From Amphiura filiformis (Eukaryota > Echinodermata > Ophiuroidea > Amphilepidida > Amphiuridae), in contig NC_092635.1 in assembly GCF_039555335.1 (NCBI RefSeq), positions 68,174,058 to 68,238,057 on the forward strand: a stretch of 64,000 bases of DNA, read 5' to 3'. Below are positions 25,201-40,200 of the stretch, one piece after another; position 1 is the stretch's first letter; the number at the start of each line of letters is the position of its first letter. Under the pieces are notes generated by a model. It made no database searches. It was not told the origin of the DNA and saw nothing but the letters and a program-made list of their open reading frames with translations. A program made the translations under genes and the position numbers.

Positions 25201-28200
25201 TTGGCGAGCCGTTAGGAAATTTTACCCCCCCGGGGGGCTGATAATTATTGCACAGCCCCTAAGTAAGTAAGTAAGTAAGTTAGTAAGTAACATACACTAA
25301 TATAGGCTGATACCATTTCATGTTTCAGCAAAAATGAGATTGATGATTGGATTTATACACAAATAATAATCCAGTGATTCCTGGAAAATATTACCTTGAA
25401 GTTGAAGTACATTGACCTATAAAATATGGAATGGATAATTACAAAACTCATATGTTGCAGCCGCTTTTTTTTATTATCAGTTGGTCATGTTTTTTGAGGT
25501 GGGACCCAATTGTGTCACATCTTGCAATTTGTCAAAAATCAACTCCTTTTTTGTATTTCTGATTATATTTCAAAAAGTTTTCACCCAAACTAGTAAAAGT
25601 ATACATTTTTAGAAAGCATATATTGTCATGATTGCAAATCTGTAAAGTTTGAATGGATATACAGGGTGTACCAAAAAATATACAGGGTGATTCCATTGAA
25701 AAATACCGAAAAAAATAAATTTCTTTACCGCCCCAATATTTCTACATAGTATATTAAATTGGAAAATGAACTTGATATTTGGAATGTACACAGTTAGTCC
25801 TTTCATTAAATGTATAGTTTGCACTATATTTGTTAAGCCCATTGTGTTATACAGGGTGTGACAAAAAGTTGTAAATTATTTTTTTTAATTTATGTAAAAT
25901 TTCCCTGAGTGCCATTAAATTTGGAAGATATATTCAAAATAGTTTACAGAATTGCTATAATATCAAATTTAAATATCCAATTCCTATATAGGGTGTTCCA
26001 AAAATCAATATTCAGTGAATAATTAGTAACAAATGTACATGTACAATACATGTACAATTAGCCTACATCAATAAACTATTTAACAATAACCAGAGATCAA
26101 TATGTCATCAGATTAAATCCTTTGACTGTAATAATCTCCTTTTAGAAGATTTATTTCATATTTCAAAGATAAAACAATATTGAAATTTATTTCATATGCA
26201 TGCATGCAAAATTACAGCCCATTGTATTGTATGACCCACATTCCACTGCATTAATTAAAAGCTTGTTAAATCCTTAATTACTAAGTTCATTAAGATTAAC
26301 TAGGCAATTATAGTTATAGAAAGTTACAAAATAAGATTAACATTATGCAAAATGCATTTTTACTTCTACTAGGCACCAAAGTGCATAAATTTTATTAATG
26401 AACATCAACTTCCCATTGGAATTACACAGAGCTCCTCCGCCCGGCTCCTCCACTTCCGCACCACCCCTGACTAATTAACTTAATTAAGCTGTTGTAATTA
26501 ATTAATACATTTGTTTAATTGTATTTGTTATTAATTCATTAGATTAATAATTTATCTTCAAAATAAGACCAAAACCATTTGTTCATGATGAATTTTAGCA
26601 AAAATATAGGAATAAGTAGACAAAATGATTTAGCAAAATGTGACAGCACCACCTTTTTTAGGGTCCCAGTATAAAAAACATGACCAGTTATGATGGCACA
26701 AGGCCAGCTGTGGATATACATATCATATACCTAGATATTGTTAATCATGGATTTATCGCTGAAATCTCATCAGTAATGGTCTTTATGGCATTCAGTAAAA
26801 GTCACTTATGTGTGTCATTTGACTTTTTGAAGGATTTAAATAAGTATTGCAACGGGCACCAACATTCAGGCCCATACACAGGGGTTTCTTGTGGGGGTGT
26901 GAATTTCCAAAATATGAACCTTTTCCCTCAAAAACAAGAACAAAAATAATTTGCATGCAAAAATAGTGGATTTTATCCTCTAAAATTTATCATTTGGAGC
27001 TACTTTGAACATAAAACATGAAAGAGTGGTCCATTTGTTAATTTTAGTTTCTAATTCGACCTTCTTAGACATTTGGACTGATTTTTTTGTGGGGCAGATT
27101 TTTTTAGGGAGGGCTGCTCCTCACACTCCCCATTTGTACAGGCTTGGCTTCAGTATATTTGATCCATTATATTCTACGCTCTAACTGTGTTATCATACCA
27201 TAAAAACCTTCCCTGATCATGAACTCCTATTTTCCTCATAATTCAATTTAACAAGTTCTATGATAGAACTACATTCAATGGTTCTATGAGAGAACCTCAT
27301 TCAATGGTTCTATGAGAGAACCTCATTCAATGGTTCTAGGAGAGAACCTCATTCAATGGTTCTGCGAGAGAACCTCATTCAATGGTTCTATGAGAGAACC
27401 TCATTCAATGGTTCTATGAGAGAACCACATTCAATGGTTATGCGAGAGAAGCACATTCAATGGTTCTATGAGAGAACCTCATACAATGGTTCTATGAGAG
27501 AACTACATTCAATGGTTCTGTGAGACAACCTCATTCAATGGTTCCGTGAGAGAACCTCATTCAATGGTTCTATGAGAGAACCTCATTCAATGGTTCTATG
27601 AGAGAACTACATTCAATGGTTCTGAGAAAACCACATTCAATGGTTCTGAGAGAACCTCATTCAATGGTTCTATGAGAGAACCACATTCAATGGTTCTATG
27701 AGAGAACCTCATTCAATGATTCTATGAGAGAACCTCATTCAATGGTTCTATGAGAGAACCTCATTCAATGGTTCTATGAGAGAACCTCATTCAATGGTTC
27801 TATGAGAGAACTACATTCAATGGTTCTATGAGAGAACTACATTCAATGGTTCTATGAGAGAACCACATTCAATGGTTCTATGAGAGAACCTCATTCAATG
27901 GTTCTATGAGAGAACCTCATTCAATGGTTCTATGAAAGAACCCCATTCAATGGTTCTATGAAAGAACCCCATTCAATGGTTCTATGAGAGAACCATATTC
28001 AATGGTTCTATGAGAGAACCACATTCAATGGTTCTATGAGAGAACCTCATTCAATGGTTCTATGAGAGAACCTCATTCAATGGTTCTATGAGAAAACCTC
28101 ATTCAATGGTTCTATGAGAGAAGCACATTCAATGGTTCAATAGTGCTATGAATGAACCACATTCAAATGGTTCAATATTAATCATGAGGTTGGGGTCAGG

Positions 28201-31200
28201 CATGGGAAATTTATAACAATAATTATTACAAATTATAATTTTAACAGTTCTGAATCAGACCAATTACAAGCAAGGGGTTGATACTCCCTAATACTGATGC
28301 CTTGAAGCCCACTTAAAAAATCTGCCCCTGAATAATGCCTCACTATGGACCACAACGGCCTCAACTCAATGGCATAGTCCAATAACCTCAATTAAACAAT
28401 AATAATGCAAAATATGACCTCAAGTTGCAGAGTATGAGTTTTTGTACTCAAATTTTCAAAGGTCATTCAATGAATGTGCAAATGTATTGGGGTTAAAGAA
28501 CTGTGCCCTGCTAGATGAGCATGTTGTGGATCCTAGTGCCTGCTACAGGCTCGATTGCAAGTCTTCAAATGTAGGTTGTTTTGGCAAGGTACTTTGAAAT
28601 TCAACAATTATAGATTAAATACTGTGTATTACTTGTTGAGAGTGGAATTAGACAAATCAATACACAGGCGCTGAGATGTTGATGCCTCTAATACGTTCTT
28701 CCAGATGAAATCCATACACCCCCCTATACAAGACATGACCTTAATCTTCCACAGAGGGAGTGTGAATTTCAAATGGGGTTACCTAAATGGGTGACTCCAT
28801 TTGAAATCTACACCCACTGTGTGGGAGATTAAGATCATGTCTTCCATGGGGGTGTATGGATTTCAACTGGAATAGCCCATTTTATGCACAAGCCCTGCAG
28901 GGGCAAGTTCATTCGGCAAGCATTAATATGTACCAAAATGGTCTCAGCCTCAATGGCATGGTTCAGTTGAACCTCAACTCAACAGTCACAGCTCAAAATT
29001 GACCTCAAGTTGTGGTGCATGAGTTTCATACCTAATGCTTACAAAGGTCATTCTATGTACTTATAGGGCGTACTGGGGTTAAGGAACTGTGACTTGAGAG
29101 ATGAGCATATTTTAGAGCTTAGTACATTGACATTTCAGCAAAAGTGAATCGATTTGTCTCATTACTCAAGCAAAAAATAATTCACAATATTTTTAACGTA
29201 ATTAATACACAAGAAAGAATTGTTTTTGGCTATTTTCAGAACACATTGTCACTAAAATAGTAAATGACCAGATTGGGGCTCGAGCAAGAAAATTTTGAGA
29301 GAGAGAAAAATCAGGTCTCAGCGGGGATTGAACCCTTGTCGCTGGATTACCGGTCCAGAGTGTTACCACTGTACTACCTGAGTTCACAGTTGGTACTCGG
29401 GCAATCTCAACTTAAGTTCCCATGATAACTCTCTCATTGTGTCTCAGCGGCCAATTATATAATATTAAATAATGAAGAACGAGGCGGCCTATATGCTTCA
29501 CCCTGGCAGGGCGTAAGACAGTGCAAGACACAAATTAATATATGCGAGGATCGGAAATAAACGATGCAAGCCCGAAAAAATAGTAAATGTTAGGAAAAAG
29601 TGGCCCCCATGTCCGGAGCGTCCAGGGAGGGGCAATGGTGTATATATAAAATACACAAGAAAGATATTTTTTATGCTATTTTCAGAGCAAATTGTCACTA
29701 AAATAGTAAAAATAAGAAAAAAAATGTGAGCCAGGCCCAGGGATGGGCACGCTTAAAAATCACATAAAATTCCCCTCAAATCTATTCCATCCAAGTCGCT
29801 AAAATTCTGTCATATCACTAAAAATTGACCCAATATCACCTTAACTAACCACTGAATCTACAAATAATTGCCCAGAATCCACTTTTTCAAAAATCCACAC
29901 AAAAAGGTCCACCTTTAAAAAAAACTAACCCCCTCTTAAATAATTCCCAACTATGGACCCAATGTGAACAATGCAAATGCTTCCAACACCAACAAGAACA
30001 TATGTGTGTACAAAAACACTGTGTGTACATGAAAAGTAAGTAGGCAAAGTGCTATGAGACATTTTCATCACACCAGGGCCATATTATTCTAATGGCTCTC
30101 TTCTGATTAGCTACTAGGATACATGAGTACATTGTTCTTCAAATTTAGTGGTAAATTATGTCCTATAATATAAATCATTTACTTAAAGAAGGATTTCGTG
30201 ATCCTAGCATCTTCTTTTTATGACATTTTTCAGTAGATATCCACGAAAAAAGCTTATTCCCAAAATTTCAGTTGATTCGGATTTTGCATTTGCGAGTTAT
30301 GCATTTATAATTATGTGTATTAACTGCTCCATAGGCCACTGTTGTAATTTCGATTAAAATTTGACGATATTTTTACTAAACGAATTAATCTGCAAGAAAT
30401 TGTTGGTACAATGTACATAAACATTGTGTAGCCAGGAGTTTCCAGTGGTACATGTATAAATATCTCAACTTTTTTGGAGAAAAGTGGGGGGATAAGGCTG
30501 TGGATCACGAAATGCCCTTTTAACTGAATGTGATTGTGATTTATCTCGACAAAACACATGACTTTTGCACTGGTGATTTAGTTTTACTAAGCAACCAACA
30601 ACCTGGATGGTACCTCAAAATGTCAGTGTTAGAAGTAACACTGATAAGAGCATCCATCCTCACAGAGAACTACAACTGTGTTAAGTTTCACTATAACATA
30701 TTCATATCGGAGCAACACCCTGCACATTCCATGAAATCGCGTATACCAAGAGAATATTGCGCTTTTCCAGCACAGTCAGCTGTTGACATTTTGATAAAAC
30801 AGGATATGTGTTAAAGAGTGCATATCACTTCACATCATGTATAACATTTCATCAAGGACCACAACACATAATCAAACCTTCCCATAGTGCATTGCTTCAA
30901 ATTAAAAAAAAAAAAAGCGGCCAGAGCATAATTACATAAGATTATTTATATTGTGCTTCACAGAAATTCATTGACCACTAGGGGTCAAGACACAGTGTAA
31001 ACCATTTAGCATCATTAAGGTGGGACAGGTGGAATTGACACTTTTTCTAGTGGAAACATACTAGGAAACCCTTACTTAGTATATGAAACAAGTATATGCT
31101 GAAATACACATTACATACTTAATTACATATTTTATGCATATTAATTAGCTAATTTGCATAATTAATTAGCGTAAATTGGCCAATTTTCAAAAAAATGTGG

Positions 31201-34200
31201 AGCCACTATGCAATGTCCTATGAAGTACATTGAGGTGTCAAATTAAAGCTCTTTGAAAGATCTAGAGCATGGACCTACTTCTGGTTACATACAAGGTTAG
31301 GTAGGGTTACCCCACTGGATTTTCCAATTTCAGGTGAATGCAATTTTGAAAATGTACCAAAATCACAATTTCAGGTATTTTGAATTTACTTTAATTTAGG
31401 TCCATGCCCTAGATAATTAAATAAGCTTTATTTTGATACCTCAATGGGCCTCATAGGACATTCTATAGCGGCTCCACATTTGTTCAAAATTCAATATTTG
31501 CTGAAAAAATGAAATGCGTAAAAAACGTCATGCAACGGGTTCGTAAACAAAGAAAATAATAAGATTTTTGTTGTAATTAGCATGTTTTTTATACAATTTG
31601 CATAATTTTTCCAGATTTTTTTTTATGTTATGAAAACTACATACATTAATGTGTCTAAAATGACAAAAACTAATTTTTGATGAAATGATGATTTTGGCCT
31701 ATCTAATTACACCTGTCCCACCTTAATGCAAGAACCCTGGTCAGCCTATATATAATAACCAATGCAGCCAGGATTAGCTCCTGACTTTCCAGCCTGTATA
31801 CCAGGACAATTAGCAAATGTTCCTTACCAGGGAGAGTTTCAAGCTAGCTCACCTTTTTCTCGAAGATATAGAATATATTAAATTGAATCAGGAATACATT
31901 TAGCAATGCATGATGGGAATGTATGTTTATCTGCTGTGATCAAGGACCAAGTAACACCACCCTGGATTGACTCAGGAATATACTTAGCAATGCATGATGG
32001 GAAAGCATGCTTACCTGCTGTGATCAAGGACCAAGTTACACCACCCTGGATTGACTCAGGAATATACTTAACAATGCATGATGGGAAAGCAAGCTTACCT
32101 GCTGTGATCAAGGACCAAGGAACACCACCCTGGATTGACTCAGGAATATACTTAGCAATGCATGATGGGAATGCATGCATCTCTGCTGTGATCAAGGACC
32201 AAGTAACACCACCCTGGATTGACTCAGGAATATACTTAGCAATGCATTGCATGATGGGAATGTATGTTTATTTGCTGTGATCAAGGACCAAGTAACACCA
32301 CCCTGGATTGACTCAGGAATATACTTAGCAATGCATGATGGGAATACATGCTTCTCTGCTGTGATCAAGGACCAAGTAACACCACCCTGGATTGACTCAG
32401 GAATATACTTAGCAATGCATGATGGGAATGCATGCATCTCTGCTGTGATCAAGGACCAAGTAACACCACCCTGGATTGACTCAAGAATATACTTAGCACG
32501 ATGGAAATCGCTCGCTTCTTTGTAAATAAAAGGCAGTGTCTATTTATAGCGAGTTGTGTGCGTTTAAGGTGCTAGAGTTTCAAATCATGCAAATCAGCTA
32601 TGTTTAATGAGGAGCTGATTTATTAAAGTGAACAAGGTTCACAGGACAGCAGCTGAATGCATCATACAATAGATGATCAACACAGAATAAACAGTGACTT
32701 GGTGACATTAGCAAACTATAATATGCGAGAGTATGTTATATGCTCATTTTTGCTTTCATGCAAGAGCTGTCACATTTGTCATGTAGCTAAAAAACTTTGC
32801 AAAAACGGCTTGTGCCCCCCAATCAGCCTCGGTGCTCCTAAATCATGGTCGGGGCCCCCCCCCCCCCCATATGATGACCCACACTACACCACTGCATACA
32901 TTCATCAAAACAGGGGCACCATGGTGCACACATGCCCTGAACAATAATATAAACTAGGGGGAAAAGCCCTTAAAGAGATAGACAAGTTAGCTCAATCGAT
33001 AAGGTGTTCAACTATGGTGTGAGAGGTTGAACCCTGGTCTCTCCGTGGAAAAATTGAGTTAGCTTGAAATTCCCATGAACAAGAAACTCAACTGTTAATT
33101 GTCTTCTTGTAACCAGTACAAAACTGACCCGCAGCAAAGTCCCCGAGTTGTTGTTAAATGGGTTATGGAATGATGCGAGGCCGTAGTGGTCAACACAACA
33201 ACATTATGTATGTGTGTGCTGAGGCTTGTGTGTGCTCTGCGTAGCATACTATAAACCATTGCATTTTTTAATAATTTTTTTAATGTTAGGGCCAATTCTG
33301 TAATTGAGCACTCCTTTTACATTTCAGCAAACTGCACTGTCAACTTAAAGTCAACCATATTCTATTTACAGATCAAATTGATGAGTTTCACTTGAAAATT
33401 GAACTCTTCCATAATGGCAAATCTTCTTTTAGATTTATTCATAAATAAAATACAAAGGCGAAAAACACACTTCCATATCTGCATGGAATATATTCACAGC
33501 TTTTCAAGCACACACAAGTTTTAACTGCATCAATAATAAATGAGAATTTAAGAGCCTCTTCAATTTTTTATACTCTGGGAATGTATCTTGCATACGTGTG
33601 TTTATATAATATAATAGAAAATATAATAATAGATACATAATAAAGCCTGAAATTGTTTTATCAAATATACTCAAACAATATGCATACGTCAAAAACATAC
33701 AACACTCTTTTCAATTACGATTTAGGTTGGCGTCATCATCATATTCACAGGACTGATAGTTCAATATACTTAGCACTTGCCAGCCTTTCATGTTTTTAAA
33801 ATCAGAATTTGTAACACAAGGGTGACAATGACCTCCACTGCCACTAATTTTTAGGTACAATTAATTTTTTTATTTCTATTTTTGTCATCTCGTATACAGC
33901 AATTTGCCAAACCGAAACACCATAAAATTAAAATTGTTTTTGCATTTTTGGAATACGCATTTAGACGTTCTACACCTTGGTCTGGGCCGGACATTTTAAA
34001 AAGGATATTAGAAAAGCGCAGAAGATATCCCTTCATCCATTTTTGTAGGATCCAAGTATTTTACAATGTCAGTTGTCAGTGGGGACAAAATATTTCCTGG
34101 AGGGAATCATTTTGGTCCGGTGTTACAGAGATAATTGCGTGCAAAGCACAAAAATTGTACACTTTTTTCACCCAACTATTTTTCCCCAATTGTGTGTTTA

Positions 34201-37200
34201 CCTGGATTAAATTGTTAATTTTACACTTTTTGGGGGGGGGAGGGAAGTAAGGGAAGGTTGAAATTTGGGTGGGGTTGGTTTTAGGGGGATGGAATTTTAT
34301 TTATTTATTTTGGGGGGAGGGAGGTTGAACAAGCAAATCAATCATTTGGGGGTTTCAACTCATCCCCCAAAGACCACACTTGGGCCCACCTTTAATATTT
34401 GGTGCAGTCAGCAATGGCAAGGAAGCTATCTTTTCCTATTATTTATAACTTGAATAACAATTTAGCAGATATAATAGCCAGTATAATTTGACAATTTAAC
34501 CACTGGGAATATATATCAATCATTTGAACAATTTTATGTTGAAAAATCTCTATCATCAAAAATGCAGTCCTATTAAATAAACTTCATATTCCTCCACGGC
34601 ATAAACATTGCACATACCATCGGGCTATTCCAGTTGAAATCCATACACCTCCTATGGAAGACCCAACCTCAATCTCCCACACAGGGGGGTGTAGATTTCA
34701 AATGTAGTCACCCATTCAGGTAACCCGTCCATAATTCACACTCCCTGTGTGAAAGACTAAGGTCATGTCTTCCACAGGGGGTGTATGGATTTCAACTTGA
34801 ACAGCCTACAGATCCACCTGTTTATTGCCACAAAACTAGCTCCGAAAATTCTTCAGACAGAAAAAAAATTAGTATAGACGAGTAATGCAATGCAAAAACT
34901 GTGTACTGCGAATGAGACTATAGCACCGTTGGAAGACGGATACTTGATACAAGCTGCCTGAAACACTAGCTACATTGGGCTATTCCAGATGAAATCCATC
35001 CGCCCCCAATACAGAAGACATCACCTCAATCTTCCAAACAGGGAGTGTGAATTTCAAATGGGGTTACCTCAATGTGGTGACTCCGTTTGAAATCTACATC
35101 CCCCTGTGTGAGAGATTAAGGCCATGTCTTTAATAGGGGGTGTATGGAATTAAAACGTAACAGCCCATTTCATCCTTTTCAGATTGCGATTTTAGCATCG
35201 AATAACGTGAGCATTGACCTATTTATAGATGAAATATGTTACAAAATGGTACCATTATGTAATAATTTGTATGATTCACCGCGGTAAATTAAGATTGAAT
35301 TCTAAGGAGATAGGGGAGGGTACATCATTAGAGGCAGAATGATGATGCCTCATGCTACAGTGTAGTATTTCCACAGGTTATAATATATTATGATTTCATG
35401 TTTGCCCGTAAGACTCAAAACGGATAACTGAGCATTCTTAAATACTAGTTAGTATCAACCCAGCTTTTTAATAGTTTGATTCACATTGCAAATATATTTT
35501 CACTTTTTGGCTCAGACTTTAACTCTCTCCAAGCGGAAGTTAAAATTTTTTTTTTAAATTTCAGAATTGTAAATTTTCATGTCTATATATGGAATCTGCA
35601 TGAAAAATGCATTAAAATGAGTACAAACAAGCCTAGTATTGGTTCAGTGATTCTTAAGGGGGTACTACACCCCTGTGGAAAATTTGTGACTATTTTTGCA
35701 TTTTTCTCAAAAACTAATAACACACTGGTAATAAAAGTTATGTATATTATTGGGGCAAGGAATCCAATTACTACACTGAAATTTCAGTGCCTCAAGACAA
35801 GCGGTTCCGTTTATATGATAGGAAATGATGTCCATCCTAGCGGTACCTTATTTCTTATCATAAATAACGAACCGCTTGTCTTGGGTCACTGAAATTCCAG
35901 TGTAGTTATTAGATTCCTTGCCCCTACAATATACATAACCTTTGTTACCAGTGTGTTATATTAGTTTTTGAGAAAATGCAAAATAAACACATTTTTATCG
36001 AGGGTGTAGTACCCCTTAAGATAGTTTCTTAATATTTTGAGAAAATATCTCAAAATTTAGAACTTCTTATGTTGATGGGTATGGCTAGCATACAGAGCAT
36101 TAAGCAACTCGCATCTTGTATAATTTGGAACATGTTTCCCCTGTTCCGGGGAGAGGGGAGCACTTATATTTGAATACCTGAGTGGAAGAAGGGCCCAACT
36201 CCAATTTTTTACAAAAATGAGTTAGACTCAGCATATTATTGCCAGCAGACTGTTCTTCCTTGTGTGCGAAAGATGAGCCAAAATCCACTCTCCAAATAGT
36301 CTTCCATGCACTCTTAATCATGGTTTTCATGGAAGAAAGGCCCAACTCCATGGAGTTGGGCCCTTCTTCCACAAATATTGGGTTAAAGAGGATTTTTTTT
36401 CATCCATGGAAATCTGCTTTTCACTACAATAAACTTTCTTGCTAACATATTACATGCTTCTACTTGTCCAATTAATGGATAATTACCAACTTTCTGTAGC
36501 TATTTATAACCCATCTGCTTGCAGAACTGGCACATGCAATATATTAGTGGAAGAAGGGCCCAACTCCAGTTTGTTTTAAGACTTGTACAGTTGCCATGGA
36601 AACATCATATATAATTTTGAATGTATGTAATATTGTATGTTCAATTGTTCATGTATTGAAGATCCCTGAAGATGAAAACATTCTGTCTATAAAACTTTTC
36701 CAAATATTCAGTTTTTCTTGATATCTCAAAAACAGTTTTGATGGAGTTGGGCCCTTTTTCCACTCAGGTATTCATTTCAAGTTGTATATCACCCAGATAC
36801 AAGGACTTTTAAAAAGTACCCAAAGCAAGTATTTTTCATTATTGTAAAAAGAACCTGAAGCAAGTACTACACGATTGTTTTCCAACCCTACAATTTGGAA
36901 CATGTTTCCCCTGTTCCGGAGAGGGGGAGCACTTGTGTTTCAAGTTGTATATCACCCGCATACAAGGACTTTTAAAAAGTACCCAAAGCAAGTATTTTTC
37001 ATTAGGCCAAAAAAAAAAAGGTTTGTCTCAAAGCTCGCGCGCGCATTTGTAAAATCGTGAGATTTTTAGTTTTCCAGAAAAATCGTGAAAATCAGATTTT
37101 TTCTCCAAATACCATGAAAAAGTCGGAATAAAAAAAAAAAAAAAAAAAAAAAATCGCATTTGCATTTGTTTTCAAACCACTCGTGAGCTTTGAGACAAAC

Positions 37201-40200
37201 CATTATTTTTTTGGCCTTATTGTAAAAAAGAACCTGAAGCAAGTACTACATGGTTGTTTTCCAACCCTACAATATGGAACATGTTTCCCCTGTTCTGGGG
37301 AGGGGGGAGCACTTGTATTTCAAGTTGTATATCACCCACATACAAGGACTTTTAAAAAGTACCCAAAGCAAGTATTTGTAAAAAGAACCTGAAGCAAGTA
37401 CTACATGGTTGTTTTCCAACCCTACAATTTGGAACATGTTTCCCCTGTTCTGGGGAGGGGGGAGCACTTGTATTTCAAGTTGTATATCACCCACATACAA
37501 GGACTTTTAAAAAGTACCCAAAGCAAGTATTTTTCATTATTGTAAAAAGAACCTGAAGCAAGTACTACATGGTTGTTTTCCAACCCTACAATTTGGAACA
37601 TGTTTCCCCTGTTCTGGGGAGCGGGGAGCACTTGTATTTCAAGTTGTATATCACCCGACTACAACAACTTTTAAAAAGTACCCAAAGCAAGTATTTTTCA
37701 TTATTCTAAAAAGAACCCGAAGTAAGTACTACGCGGTTGTTTTCCAACCCTAAGCAAGTATTCTACTGTTATGAGTCGTAATGAACACAATTAAAACTGC
37801 CGGTAGCAATCAGTCAAGAGGCCTGAAGAAAAACCAACAAAAATACACACTTTTTAAGTAGATTTTGAGTACTTTTTCACCCAGAATTTTACCTTCATTT
37901 CAACTGATTGAAATTGGCATCTTGAAGCTGAGTTCAGCTACCCTTTCGAGTAACATCAGTGCAATTAAGGTACCCTTTTCCCCCATTTTTTGCTGCAGTT
38001 TTCGACACCCTAAGCGAGATATTTGTGTATCACACCCAGCCATGAAAATATAACCATTTTACTTGTTATTTTTTTGTACGCGGGTGATAAACGACTTAAG
38101 TGCAAGCGCCCCCAACCCCTGTTCAGGGTCAAAATAATATTCGAAAAATTCTAAGGATGGTCTGCTTTTCATCCCAGCTACATACACTGTAAGTACATAT
38201 CATTAGATTGATAAAGTTTACCTAGTTTACTTCGAGGACTGTCAAAAATGTAAATTAAAAAACATTTGCAATAAAATTTGTATTATTATAGCTAATTTCA
38301 AAATAATCTAAAACATTTTCATGAATTTAGGATACCCTGTTTTACCAAATCACTGCTTGGTTTTGAGCTTTAATATACGTTGCATGTGGGAGAACTAATG
38401 TACAAACATTTTTGTCAACTGAAGAAATATTTCATATCTGGATTAGAAGATGAATTTTTTTTTGATTTTTGTACACATACATTAGCAACAGAGTCGACAG
38501 TAAAAAGGAGTTTCCATATTTTATACCATGTATGTAAAATTATGCTACATTGCAGAATAACCAGAAATGACACACTGGTCTAGATCAGTTTATATCCTTG
38601 TCAGCTTGTCAAGCAAACCCTGGAAGCGTTTCTACTCGGCTATTCCAGATGAAATCCATACCCCCTGTGGAAGACATGATCTTAATCTCCCACACAGGGA
38701 GTGTACATTTTAACCCCATTTGAAATTCACACTCCCTGTGTGGAAGATGAAGGTAATGTCTTCCACAGTGGGTATATTGATTTCAAATGGAATAGCCCAT
38801 TTTATGACAGAAATGACAGTGCTCCACTGTAAAAAGTAGAAATTTTCGCAAGATGAATTTTTTACGCTGCATCAATTGCAAACATTCTTGATTCATTTTT
38901 GAACTTTGGTAATTTCAAATTATCTACATACATGTGTACATGTACACTTAAAATAAACAAGACACAAACTAAACAGTTTTGTGCAAAATTAAAAACAATA
39001 TTGCAAACTGAGAAGAGTACGATAAACACAAAAATTAACGTACAGCAATAAATTTCACTTTTACAGGTCAAGATGTCTATCCCTTTTCATCTCAAAGATA
39101 TCTGTTTCCATGTCGCCCTAGAAACGACATACTGTTTTATAATATTCACATGTCTATAGCCATCATAAAATGCATATTTGAGACATCGTCAACTAACTGT
39201 GCTCCTGGAGCGCAACTGCTATGCTAACCTCCCCACACAGTGCTATTCTAGCCCTACTTTCGGGCTCTGTTTCTTTAGTATATAATCCAGAGAAGTTGCG
39301 CCAGTATCGCGCTGCATGCTCCTATGTGGAAAGTAATGGCGGTTAGTAACCTACTTGTGCTTCAGGAACTCAGTTAGGTTACAGCATCTCCAATATGCAT
39401 CATAGAAGCGAGTCAACCCTAGTGTCCCTATTCCATACCATGGAGTTGATCCGTCCTATAATACCCGCTCTTTCCCCGGACACCTGCATAAATCTGCTGT
39501 GGCTTTAAATCTTTATCTTGGATTTCCTATCTATCATTAGAATACTGGAACTCTAGTAAATGTCCACACAGAAAGCTGAACGTTCTAAGATGCCAAGCCG
39601 CTTGGGGTTTCAGTCCCCGAGGTTCAGGTTGTGTGAACATACTACGAGGTAATTAGAGGATTTATATTTGGAGTTATAGCCAGTCTTTTAAAAGGTGGTA
39701 ATAGCTAGTTTTAGCTAAATTCATGAATATCTTTCAACTTCACTTAATGTGTATCTTGGTGTGAATGCATTTGGAGGTTCTTAGCATTGCCACTTTGATT
39801 TGCTATTCCCTGTAGAAGTTACGTAATAATCAGATTAAAGGGGCATTTTGTGATCCACAGCCTCATCCCCCCACTTTTCCCAAAAAAAGTGGAGATTTTT
39901 ACACCACTGGATACTCTGCTACATGATGTTTATGTACCAAATATTTCTTGCAGATTAATTCGTTTAGCAAAAATATCGCAAATTTGAATTTCGTTCTGGT
40001 GCACCAGAACGAAATTACAACACATTGTCTATGGAGCTGTGTAATACACATAATCATGCATAACTCGCAAACGCAAAATCGGAATCAACTGAAATTTTGG
40101 AAATAAGCTTTTTTCGTGGATATCTACTGAAAAATGTCATAAAAAGAGGATGCTAGGATCACGAAATCCTCCTTTAACTACCATAGCAATTAGATGAATA

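Larger units (their letters stand above)
36118..37760. repeat. About 160-bp tandem repeat, five copies, two insertions
   Basis: The unit runs TACAATTTGGAACATGTTTC, CCCTGTTCTGGGGA, CTTTTAAAAAGTACCCAAAG, CCTGAAGCAAGTACTAC. Copies start near 36118, 36888, 37268, 37426 and 37588. The first is split by the element at 36172 and the second by the element at 37005. Five units support the period, with some diverging at the right edge. Confidence 0.9.

Noticed and set aside
27262..28150. Glucocorticoid-type response elements in the 26-bp array
   Set aside because: The half-sites are GGTTCT...AGAACC rather than AGAACA-n3-TGTTCT, and the spacing does not fit.
27253..28171. CRISPR array
   Set aside because: Units are contiguous with no unique spacers and the context is eukaryotic.
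31878..32525. Open frames of 92-124 codons on both strands over the 84-bp repeat
   Set aside because: An 84-bp period keeps frames open on both strands at once, which is a repeat artefact.
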